Below, piece after piece: positions 57,693 to 64,000 of a stretch of DNA of 64,000 nucleotides (position 1 is its first letter; every line of letters begins with the position of its first letter). Origin of the DNA: an uncultured Gemmatimonadota bacterium (GTDB taxonomy: Bacteria; Gemmatimonadota; Gemmatimonadetes; Gemmatimonadales; Gemmatimonadaceae); contig CAIRYG010000010.1 in the NCBI GenBank assembly GCA_903882745.1, positions 186,001 through 250,000 of the forward strand, given 5' to 3'. The translations under genes were made by a program, and so were the position numbers. Under the pieces are notes generated by a model that was given only the letters and a program-made list of their open reading frames with translations, was not told where the DNA came from and searched no databases.

Positions 57693-58784
57693 TCAGCCGA
57701 TCACCATCAAGTCGCGTGAAAAAGCAGTCAGTACCTGGGGTCCCTCTCGAGTCAGGAGCACATCGTCCTCGATGCGCACCCCACCCCAGCCCGGACGGTA
57801 GATCCCGGGTTCGATCGTTACGACGGCGCCCTGCGGGAGTGGCGCGTCAGCCGTCTTGGCAAGCCGAGGAGCCTCATGTACCTCGAGACCAATCCCGTGC
57901 CCTAACGAATGGCCGAACGCCTCCCCCCAACCGCGACGCTGAATGTAGCCCCGTGCAAGCGCATCGGCATCCCTCCCACGCATTCCAGCCCGAACACCGC
58001 CCGAAGCGCTGGCGTTTGCCTCCCGCACAATGTCATGAATCTCTTGCATCTCCGGGCTCGCGCTAGCGACGGCGAAGGTGCGGGTGATGTCGGAACAGTA
58101 GCCACGCACCACCGCCCCAAAATCAATCAGCAGGAACTCGTCCGGCCGTATGATGCGCTCGCTGGCTCGCGCATGCGGGAGCGCCGAGCGCGGCCCGCTG
58201 GCCACAATTACCTCGAAAGGATGCGACTCGCTTCCGGCGGCGCGAAGCTCGCATTCGAGGATCCCGGCGATCTCCAGCTCCGTCTGCCCCACCTCGACCT
58301 GCGCAATCGTGCGCTCGAGGGCAATCTCCGCGACGGACACAGCAGCCGTGATCGCGTCGATCTCGGATTGATCCTTTTGCTCGCGCAGGGTTTCGACGAG
58401 GTTGACGGACGGCCGCCACTCCCACTTCCCGCCCCCCTTGGCCGCGTCAAACAGCCGTTGCGTGTCGGCATGGGTCATGTGCGCCGACTCAAAGGCGAGC
58501 GACTCTACCTCCAGTTCGGGGAGAATCTCCCAGAGACGCTTCCAGAGCGAGCTGCCGTCAATGACGACATGCGCGGCGTCGCCGACTTCCTCCGGCGCCT
58601 GCGTTGCGTAGCGGAAATCCGTGAGAAAGACCGCCTCACTGGGAGTGACCACCAAGAGGGCGCTCGACCCAGAGAACCCCGTGAGGTAGCGGATGTTCGG
58701 CAGCGCGGTCACCAGTAGCCCATCGAGCCCAGAGGCCTCGAGGGAGGTGCGAAGCGCGGCCAGCCGCTGATGCTGACTGCGCAT
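57693..58784 (-). CDS. pepP: Xaa-Pro aminopeptidase / M24 metallopeptidase
   Basis: A 363-residue pita-bread peptidase of the PepP/PepQ group. N-terminal creatinase-like domain (residues 1-130) and a C-terminal M24 catalytic domain with the five metal ligands in LLIDFGAVV, CSDITRTF, HSLGHGIGLEVHE, VTIEPGIY and GVRIEDDV. Aminopeptidase or dipeptidase specificity cannot be separated. Its ATG overlaps the aroQ stop as TGATG, and it precedes accB by 46 bp. Confidence 0.93.
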   Translation of the reverse strand: MRSQHQRLAALRTSLEASGLDGLLVTALPNIRYLTGFSGSSALLVVTPSEAVFLTDFRYATQAPEEVGDAAHVVIDGSSLWKRLWEILPELEVESLAFESAHMTHADTQRLFDAAKGGGKWEWRPSVNLVETLREQKDQSEIDAITAAVSVAEIALERTIAQVEVGQTELEIAGILECELRAAGSESHPFEVIVASGPRSALPHARASERIIRPDEFLLIDFGAVVRGYCSDITRTFAVASASPEMQEIHDIVREANASASGGVRAGMRGRDADALARGYIQRRGWGEAFGHSLGHGIGLEVHEAPRLAKTADAPLPQGAVVTIEPGIYRPGWGGVRIEDDVLLTREGPQVLTAFSRDLMVIG

Positions 58785-59323
58785 CAGCGCGACGCGCTTT
58801 CCGAGGGGCTGTGCGAAGCGCTGTGCGAAGCGCTGTGCGAGGTTCCCGCGGCGGTACGGAGCTCCGCCACGAGTGCGCGCAATGCCATCTCATAGCCGGC
58901 CGCGCCAAATCCGCAGACCATGGCACGTGCTGCCGGCGCGAGCATCGAATGCCGGCGCTCGGGTTCACGCGCGTAGATGTTACTGAGGTGCACCTCAACG
59001 AACGGCAGGGCGACCCCGGCCAGCGCGTCGCGCAGCGCCAGACTCGTATGTGTCCACGCGCCGGCGTTCACGAGCGCGGCATCGACTCTATTCCGCAGGG
59101 CTGGCGCGACGCCGGGAGCGCTTGGCCTCCCGCCGAGCGCGTGAATGGCGTCGAGGCAATCCCCTTCGTGATTGAACTGGGCACACACCAGCTCCACCCC
59201 GAGCTCACTCGCCACGACCGACAAGCGCGCTTCGATCTGGGCAAGCGTCGTATTGCCGTAGACCTCTGGCTCTCGTGTGCCGAGCAGGTTGAGGTTGGGA
59301 CCATTGAGCACGGCAATGCGCAT
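58784..59323 (-). CDS. aroQ: 3-dehydroquinate dehydratase, type II
   Basis: A 179-residue AroQ catalysing the third shikimate-pathway step. NGPNLNLLGTREPEVYG at the N-terminus, QFNHEGDCLDAIH, VNAGAWTHTSLALRDAL and VEVHLSNIYAREPERRHS match type II enzymes, with the catalytic Tyr in the VYG segment. The usual length is about 145-150, so the last 30 residues are an added tail of SHSA-type repeats encoded by 12-bp direct repeats. It is coupled by TGATG overlaps to the TPR gene and pepP. Confidence 0.95.
   Translation of the reverse strand: MRIAVLNGPNLNLLGTREPEVYGNTTLAQIEARLSVVASELGVELVCAQFNHEGDCLDAIHALGGRPSAPGVAPALRNRVDAALVNAGAWTHTSLALRDALAGVALPFVEVHLSNIYAREPERRHSMLAPAARAMVCGFGAAGYEMALRALVAELRTAAGTSHSASHSASHSPSESASR
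58808..58841. repeat. 12-bp tandem repeat in aroQ 3' end
   Basis: The unit GCTGTGCGAAGC occurs at 58808-58819 and 58820-58831 with a third partial copy at 58832-58841. The unit length is a multiple of three, so copy changes would alter only the Ser/His-rich tail. Confidence 0.85.
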
Positions 59324-60843
59324 CAGGATTCCCCGAGGGGCTGGATGTAGGTCTCAAACACGCGGGCGGCTTCCTCGTCGGCTGGTGCCGGGGCCACGTG
59401 ACCGAAGAACGTGTCGATGGTGCGCTCGGCGCCCCCACCAGGTACGACGACCGCGGCGAGTTCTGGGCCCGTGGAGAACGCTGCGGAAGTTGCGGCCGCT
59501 GCGAAGGTTGCGAAGGTTGCGAAGGCTGCGAAGGCTGCGAAATGCTCACGTGCAGTCGGGCCAGCAGTCGGGCCAGCATTCGGAACTGCGGTCGGAGTTG
59601 CGGTCGGAACTGCGGTCGGAATGCTCGCCGAAACGGACGTCCGCGTCGGGACCGCAAACTCCTGCGTCCGCGTTGGGACGGCGAACTCCTGCGTCCGCGT
59701 TGGAATCACCGGAGTCGGCATGAGGGCGCGAATGCGGATCTTGAGCGCCTCGTCGTCGGGGCGTTGCAACGCGAGTTGCTGATACACCTCGAGCGCGCGC
59801 TCAGTGTGCCCCTGCTGCAAGTACAGCTCGGCCATCGTCGCCGTGACGAACGGCGACCCCTGATCCTCGCTCGGATCGTCGAAGGGATCCTCGAACTGGT
59901 CGTCGAGAAACTCTTCGAATGATGCCGATTTCCGCTCGACGAGCGACTCCGCAACCACTTCTGGAGCCACTTCTGGAACGGCGTCTGGAACCGCCGATTC
60001 TGGCGCCAGCGGCGGGCTCTCAAACGCCGAACTCTCAAACAGCGGAGCGGGCTCCACCTGCTCGGGCGCGGCAAAAAACGGTGAGTCGTCAAACGCGATC
60101 GGCTGCGCGACCTCAAGGCTTGTGCGCTCGAAGCCAATCACCGGAGTGTCGTCCACCGAGTAGCGGTCGACGGGCATCGAAAACTCGGCCACGTCCTGGG
60201 CACCAGCATCATCAGCCACGACGTCATCAGGTGACGAAGCAAGTGTTGGCTCAATCGACGACTCAATCGACGAGGGCACCTCGCCGAAATCGGGGAGTTC
60301 CAGCGCTGTGACCGCAAACTCCCCCGTGGTCGCGCGCGTGTCCTCGAGCGACGCTTCGAGTACCGACGGGGCCCCCTCCGGCTCGTCATCAACCGACAGG
60401 AACTGCAAATCCTGCGTGGGTCGGTCGGCGGACTCGGAATCCCCGGCAGCATCCATCTCGGCCACGAACCCCAAGATTTCCTCGTTGCGAGGATCCGCAT
60501 CGAGGATTCGACGGAACCATTCCCGGGCCCCGGCCGGATCCCCGGCGAGACGCGCAATGTCACCCAGGTGACGAAGGGCAATCAAGTTTTCAGGGTCGAG
60601 CGCGATGGCCGTACTGAAGGTGGCGTGTGCCTCGTCGACCCGGCCCACCTCAAACAGCGCCTGACCGTAAACCACGTGCCCGTTCATGTTCGACGGCTGC
60701 TCCGAGAGGTGACGCTCGCAGATGCCGATGGCCATGTGGAGGTCCCCCGACTTGCGGAATTCGTTCGCCAGCGGCGCAAAAAAGCGTCGCGGGTTCTCGT
60801 TGTACCGCTTCTTGAGTTCAGTTAGTCGCGCGGAGGCACTCAT
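59323..60843 (-). CDS. TPR-repeat protein with low-complexity tail
   Basis: A 506-residue protein. Residues 1-135 form about three TPR units (GHVVYGQALFEVGRVDEAHATF, ALDPENLIALRHLGDIARLAGDPAGA). A long acidic linker (about 140-330) follows, then another TPR-like pair (ELYLQQGHTERALEVYQQLAL). The C-terminus has PTRTQEFAV repeats, a Thr/Pro/Val segment and an Ala/Phe block, ending in a conserved-looking motif (ERTIDTFFGHVAP). No signal peptide or membrane helix, so it is probably a cytoplasmic scaffold. Function unknown. It starts the minus-strand run leading to aroQ, from a divergent promoter shared with ppiD. Confidence 0.85.
   Translation of the reverse strand: MSASARLTELKKRYNENPRRFFAPLANEFRKSGDLHMAIGICERHLSEQPSNMNGHVVYGQALFEVGRVDEAHATFSTAIALDPENLIALRHLGDIARLAGDPAGAREWFRRILDADPRNEEILGFVAEMDAAGDSESADRPTQDLQFLSVDDEPEGAPSVLEASLEDTRATTGEFAVTALELPDFGEVPSSIESSIEPTLASSPDDVVADDAGAQDVAEFSMPVDRYSVDDTPVIGFERTSLEVAQPIAFDDSPFFAAPEQVEPAPLFESSAFESPPLAPESAVPDAVPEVAPEVVAESLVERKSASFEEFLDDQFEDPFDDPSEDQGSPFVTATMAELYLQQGHTERALEVYQQLALQRPDDEALKIRIRALMPTPVIPTRTQEFAVPTRTQEFAVPTRTSVSASIPTAVPTATPTAVPNAGPTAGPTAREHFAAFAAFATFATFAAAATSAAFSTGPELAAVVVPGGGAERTIDTFFGHVAPAPADEEAARVFETYIQPLGES
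59500..59541. repeat. 9-bp imperfect tandem repeats in TPR gene
   Basis: Units such as GCGAAGGTT and GCGAAGGCT recur four to five times, encoding the Phe-Ala-Thr/Ala block. Confidence 0.8.
59570..59625. repeat. 12-bp imperfect repeats in TPR gene
   Basis: Units built on GAACTGCGGTCG and GAGTTGCGGTCG repeat several times, encoding a Pro/Thr/Ala/Val pattern. Confidence 0.7.
59636..59706. repeat. 27-bp tandem repeats in TPR gene
   Basis: Two near-identical copies and one diverged copy of a 27-bp unit encode PTRTQEFAV-type nonapeptides. Confidence 0.8.
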
Positions 60844-60883
60844 GGGAATCCCTCGGGGGGACCGCCCCCGTTCGTTCGCTGAT

Positions 60884-60910
60884 ATTGTAGCGAATTCGAG
60901 GCGAAGTCAA
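60884..60910 (-). promoter_or_regulatory. Putative promoter of the TPR-aroQ-pepP-acc run
   Basis: On the minus strand TTGACT (60905-60910) and TACAAT (60884-60889) are 15 bp apart, 41 bp before the TPR start codon. The hexamers are strong, the spacing slightly short. Confidence 0.5.
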
Positions 60911-60929
60911 TCAGAAGTCCATTATTGAC

Positions 60930-60957
60930 TTGATTTTAGGTCCGCACGCCGGATAAT
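60930..60957 (+). promoter_or_regulatory. Putative promoter of ppiD-like gene
   Basis: TTGATT (60930-60935) and GATAAT (60952-60957) are separated by 16 bp, giving a leader of about 50 bases before the GTG at 61015. It lies back-to-back with the minus-strand promoter. Confidence 0.5.
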
Positions 60958-61014
60958 TTGCGAGGTTCTACCGAACTGCTGGTCCTTTCACGATTCTGCA
61001 ACAGGGTACAATCC

Positions 61015-62844
61015 GTGCTGCAACAGATGCGGACCCACGCGAAGTGGATCTGGATAGTCGTTTTCGTCGCCTTCGTCGGCGGCTTCCTCCTGTATGAAGT
61101 GTCCGGCCTCGGCGGCCGATCCGGTCCCACGACCTCTACGGTCGTCGCATCGGTCAACGGTCGAGACATCGGCTACATCCAGTGGGTGAATGCGAGTCAG
61201 CAGCTTGCTCAGCAACAAGAGCAGCAGCAGACCCGCGGCCTCACGCTCGACGAACGTCGCCAGATCGACAACCAGGCCTTCGACCAGCTGGTCATGGACG
61301 TCCTCCTCCAACAGGAGTACGACAAACGCGGCATCCGCGTGACCGATGCTGAGATTATTGAAGCGGCGAAGTACAGCCCGCCGCCGCAGTTCGCTCAGGC
61401 GCAGGAGCTCCAGACCGATGGACGCTTCGACCCCTCCAAGTACCAGCGCTTCCTCGCCAGCCCCGGCGCGAAGTCGCAGGGCATTCTGGCGCAGCTGGAG
61501 GGCTACTACCGCACCGAGCTCCCCAAGCAGAAGCTCTTCACCCAGATCGCCGGCGACGTCTTCGTCTCCGACGCCCGTCTCTGGCAGATCTGGAAGGATC
61601 AGCACGACTCGGCCTCGGTCTCGAGCGTCAGCTTCCGCCCGACCCTGGGCAAGGATGCGATCGCCGCAGTCTCCGACGCGGACGCACAGAAGTACTACGA
61701 CACGCACAGCAAGCAGTTCGATCGTCCGGGCCGCGCGGTCCTGTCGATTGTCACGCTGGACCGTAAGGCGACCACGGCCGATTCGCTCGAGACCCTCAAG
61801 CGCATCACCGCCGTTCGCGAACAGCTGACGAAGGGCGCCAAGTTCGAGGATGTCGCCAAGCGTGAGTCGGACGATTCGTCGTCGGCCGTCAACGGCGGCC
61901 TCCTGCCGAAGGGTCCGCGTGGACGCTTCGTCAAGCCGTTCGAAGATGCGGCGTACAAGCTGTCGGTTGGCGAACTCTCGCAGCCCGTGCCGACGCAGTT
62001 CGGCTTCCACCTGATCAAGGTCGATGCCAAGAAGGGCGACACGCTCACGATTCGCCACATCCTCAAGCTGGTGAAGCAGGGCGATTCGTCGGCCACCGCA
62101 ACGGACCGCAAGGCCGACCAGTTGGCCAAGATCGCGGCTGGTGCGGACGTGCCGGCAAAGTTCGACAGCGCCGCGAAGTCGATGGGGCTGCTCGTCTCGC
62201 GCATTGAAGTGATGGACGGCGACCAGGCGATCTACCTCGGCCGCACGGTGCCGAGCGCTGGCGCGTGGGCCTTTGGCGGCGCGCGCGTTGGTGAGTCGAG
62301 CGACCTGTTTGACGATGACCAGGCGTATTACATGGTCCGTTTGGACTCGCTGCGTCAGGGCGGCGTGCAGCCGCTCTCGGTCGTCAAGGACGAGGTGAAG
62401 CAGCTCGTCGCCCGCGAGAAGGCACTGGCCGCGCTGGTGAACGACGCCAAGTCGCTGGCTCAGGCGGCCGCGAGCGGCACGCTGGAAGCCGCTGCGCAGG
62501 CCAAGGGGCTGACCGTCGCCAAGGAAGGCCCGTTTACTCGCTCCATGGGCGCCTCGGGGCTTGGCGGCGTCAGTGAAGCGACCGGCGCGGCCTTCACCGC
62601 CCCGATCGGCCAGGTCACTGGTCCGATCAAGACGGAAAGCGCCGTGTTCGTGTTCCGCGTCGACAAGCGCGTCGAAAGCGACGAAGCGGCATGGACGGCG
62701 CAGAAGACCTTCCAGCGCGACCAGATCACGCGCAGCCTGCGTGAACAGCGCGTGCGGATGTACCTCGATAACCTGCGCAAGGCTGCCGACCTCAAGGATC
62801 ACCGCAAGGAGATTCAGTCGTCCCAGCGTCGCACCACGAGCTGA
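61015..62844 (+). CDS. Peptidylprolyl isomerase, PpiD/SurA-like periplasmic chaperone
   Basis: A 609-residue membrane-anchored foldase. One transmembrane helix (about 10-27) is followed by a SurA_N-type helical domain rich in Gln and a parvulin domain with LSIVTLDRKATTADS, AKRESDDSSSAVNGGLLPKGPRG, FVKPFEDAAYKLSVGELSQPV and FGFHLIKVDAKK. A C-terminal helical domain follows. It likely assists outer-membrane and secreted proteins at the inner-membrane periplasmic face, as PpiD does. GTG 61015 is preferred because AGGG lies upstream and it yields the MLQQMR-type start; ATG 61027 is possible. A terminator follows. Confidence 0.88.
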   Translation: MLQQMRTHAKWIWIVVFVAFVGGFLLYEVSGLGGRSGPTTSTVVASVNGRDIGYIQWVNASQQLAQQQEQQQTRGLTLDERRQIDNQAFDQLVMDVLLQQEYDKRGIRVTDAEIIEAAKYSPPPQFAQAQELQTDGRFDPSKYQRFLASPGAKSQGILAQLEGYYRTELPKQKLFTQIAGDVFVSDARLWQIWKDQHDSASVSSVSFRPTLGKDAIAAVSDADAQKYYDTHSKQFDRPGRAVLSIVTLDRKATTADSLETLKRITAVREQLTKGAKFEDVAKRESDDSSSAVNGGLLPKGPRGRFVKPFEDAAYKLSVGELSQPVPTQFGFHLIKVDAKKGDTLTIRHILKLVKQGDSSATATDRKADQLAKIAAGADVPAKFDSAAKSMGLLVSRIEVMDGDQAIYLGRTVPSAGAWAFGGARVGESSDLFDDDQAYYMVRLDSLRQGGVQPLSVVKDEVKQLVAREKALAALVNDAKSLAQAAASGTLEAAAQAKGLTVAKEGPFTRSMGASGLGGVSEATGAAFTAPIGQVTGPIKTESAVFVFRVDKRVESDEAAWTAQKTFQRDQITRSLREQRVRMYLDNLRKAADLKDHRKEIQSSQRRTTS

Positions 62845-62868
62845 GCGCCCCAGATCATTGGGCATGAC

Positions 62869-62901
62869 GAAGGGGGAGCGGCCAATGGCCGCTCCCCCTT
62901 C
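62869..62901. terminator. Bidirectional terminator between ppiD-like and tatA
   Basis: A perfect 15-bp stem (62869-62883 with 62887-62901) closes a three-base AAT loop, between convergent genes. Confidence 0.85.
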
Positions 62902-62925
62902 TGACTTCTCGCGCTATAACTCCGC

Positions 62926-63168
62926 TTAGATCAAGCGCTTCGGCTCCGAGGATGCCGACTCCTCATGCGAAACCGACTGCGATGCGCGGGGCAACGCCTC
63001 GACGGCAGGCGGCTCGGCGATGTCACGTTGCACATCGTTCATGTTCTTCTTGAACTCCTTGATCCCCTTGCCGAACGAGCCGGCAATCTCAGGGATACGC
63101 TTGGCGCCGAACAGCAGCAGGATTGCCAGCACGGCCAAGCCCATCTCCATCGGTCCCATTCCGAACAT
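62926..63168 (-). CDS. tatA: Sec-independent protein translocase TatA/E
   Basis: An 80-residue TatA-family component of the twin-arginine translocase. A single N-terminal helix (about 5-21, MEMGLAVLAILLLFGAKRIPE) is followed by the amphipathic FGKGIKEFKKNM and an acidic disordered tail. TatC is not in this window. TatB is less likely because the protein is short. It lies 10 bp after the small membrane protein gene. Confidence 0.93.
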   Translation of the reverse strand: MFGMGPMEMGLAVLAILLLFGAKRIPEIAGSFGKGIKEFKKNMNDVQRDIAEPPAVEALPRASQSVSHEESASSEPKRLI

Positions 63169-63178
63169 GTGTTGCCTC

Positions 63179-63460
63179 CTAGAACAACGACCGCGCGATC
63201 AAGTAAGCGGCGAGGACCCCGACGAGACTCAGCAACGAGACGTCGAGCGCGAGCGGTCCAACCGCGAATTTCAAGATAATCAGGTTGATCTCTATGGCGC
63301 CAATACCCGGGGTCACCCCGGTGGTCAGGAACTCCTTTGCTGCACCAGCCGGCAACCACAACCGGCCAGCCTGGGTCAGGAGGCCCCCCACGACAAATCC
63401 AATAGCCAGTACTAGGCCATGGAACCCCGGCCGATGCCTAGAAGATCCTTTGATGGCCAT
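63179..63460 (-). CDS. Small membrane protein (DUF4321-like)
   Basis: A 93-residue protein with two hydrophobic helices (FHGLVLAIGFVVGGLLTQA and LDVSLLSLVGVLAAYLIARSLF) and the central GVTPGIGAIEINLIILKFAVGPLAL segment, recalling DUF4321 proteins. The function is unknown. The ATG at 63460, 2 bp after the polyprenyl synthase stop, is preferred over a longer frame inside that gene. tatA follows within 10 bp. Confidence 0.75.
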   Translation of the reverse strand: MAIKGSSRHRPGFHGLVLAIGFVVGGLLTQAGRLWLPAGAAKEFLTTGVTPGIGAIEINLIILKFAVGPLALDVSLLSLVGVLAAYLIARSLF

Positions 63461-63462
63461 CG

Positions 63463-64000
63463 TTACGACCGCCGATCCATCACGTACGCAATCGCATCCG
63501 TGAGCGACTCCCGCGAGTCGGAGTCTGGAATGCCGTCGAGTGCTTCCTCGGCTTCTTGTGCGAACGCTTCGCCTTGGCGGCGCGCGTACTCCAGACCGCC
63601 GCACTCGGCCACAATCGCCACGACATCAGCGATCTCGCCGTCGTCGGGGGTCGGGTTCGCGAAGAGGGCCTCGGTCCGACTCCGTTGCACCGCCGACATC
63701 GACGGCAGCGCGGCGATCAGCGGCAAGGTGACCTTATGCTCGCGCAGGTCATTGCCGCTGGGCTTTCCCGTAACGCTCTCGGTCTCGGTGTAGTCGAGGA
63801 GGTCGTCGGCAACCTGAAAGGCCATCCCGAGTCGCTCGCCAAAGCGACGGAGCCGATCGCGATACTGCGGCGCACCACAAATCGCGCCGACCTCACAGGC
63901 CGCACCGAGGAGCGATGCCGTCTTGGCCCGATTGAGGTTAAAGTAGTCGCGCTCACTGAAGTTCAGCGCATCGTACGATGACAGCTGGCGCATCTCGCCC
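63463..64000 (-). CDS. Polyprenyl diphosphate synthase (5' end beyond window)
   Basis: The C-terminal 178 residues of a trans-isoprenyl diphosphate synthase of the IspA/IspB/HepT class; the start lies past the window edge. The second aspartate-rich motif (QVADDLLDYTE) and the following TGKPSGNDLREHKVTLPLI region, including the K-x-T-x-P motif, are intact. Chain length (geranyl, octaprenyl or longer) cannot be judged without the first DDxxD region. Products serve quinones or carrier lipids. It is adjacent to the small membrane protein and tatA genes. Confidence 0.9.
   Translation of the reverse strand, partial: GEMRQLSSYDALNFSERDYFNLNRAKTASLLGAACEVGAICGAPQYRDRLRRFGERLGMAFQVADDLLDYTETESVTGKPSGNDLREHKVTLPLIAALPSMSAVQRSRTEALFANPTPDDGEIADVVAIVAECGGLEYARRQGEAFAQEAEEALDGIPDSDSRESLTDAIAYVMDRRS

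Noticed and set aside
60988-62865. A 625-codon open frame antisense to the ppiD-like gene
   Set aside because: It mirrors the codon pattern of the plus-strand gene, has no recognisable domain, and the sense strand has clear parvulin and SurA motifs.

Overview
This 64 kb window is a dense, high-GC chromosomal segment of a diderm (Gram-negative-type) bacterium. It carries an OmpA-type outer-membrane protein, heptose-precursor enzymes (hldA, gmhA), an SLBB polysaccharide exporter and a PilT ATPase. Gene content and family character suggest Gemmatimonadota; this is inference from memory of gene families and was not tested by a database search. I found no insertion sequence, integrase, phage gene or CRISPR array, and no gene-free stretch longer than about 300 bp. 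Most content is core housekeeping, largely on the minus strand in tightly coupled runs with many 4-nt stop/start overlaps.

Layout, left to right. 0-8.3 kb (minus): a replication and repair run, yqeY-mutS2-dnaG-zinc-ribbon protein-recJ-rsmD-coaD. 8.5-11.9 kb (plus): one 1154-residue protein joining a GH18-like glycosidase, a NodB-type deacetylase and a membrane GT2 synthase. 12-17.2 kb (minus): hemW-hrcA-dnaJ-prmA-rsmE-HIT. 17.4-22.1 kb (minus): dprA, obgE, a carboxymuconolactone-decarboxylase-like protein, a type II (SxxK) asparaginase and a DMT exporter. 22.1-25.4 kb: hldA (plus) converging on a small secreted protein and an OmpA-family protein. 25.6-33.2 kb: two tRNA genes (Ile with CAT anticodon, Val with CAC anticodon) and surface-polysaccharide genes: a GT4 glycosyltransferase, an SLBB export protein, an initiating sugar-phosphate transferase and a CapD-like dehydratase.

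33.2-45.5 kb (minus): a twelve-gene run, recA-recX-alaS-unknown-gmhA-SDR-epimerase-cca-ZIP-rarA-LEA14-like-hflX, mostly joined by overlaps. 45.8-52.3 kb (minus): ftsK-rfbB-rfbA-rfbC-hydrolase-yraN. 52.4-54.5 kb (minus): ComB-like phosphatase and an MFS permease. 54.5-60.8 kb (minus): TPR protein-aroQ-pepP-accB-pilT-accC, with pilT lying between the two acetyl-CoA carboxylase subunits. 61-64 kb: a PpiD/SurA-like chaperone (plus), then tatA, a small membrane protein and a polyprenyl diphosphate synthase cut by the window edge (minus).

Functionally, the window combines genome maintenance (recA, recX, recJ, mutS2, rarA, dprA, ftsK, dnaG), translation and RNA maintenance (alaS, cca, rsmD, rsmE, prmA, obgE, hflX) and envelope construction (heptose, dTDP-sugar, polysaccharide export, Tat, OmpA, PpiD). 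The points most worth following up are the fused GH18-deacetylase-GT2 protein, paired DnaA-box-like sites upstream of both recA and the hemW-hrcA-dnaJ operon, a CRP-like site at the ompA promoter, pilT inside the acc locus, and the gmhA-SDR-epimerase trio.
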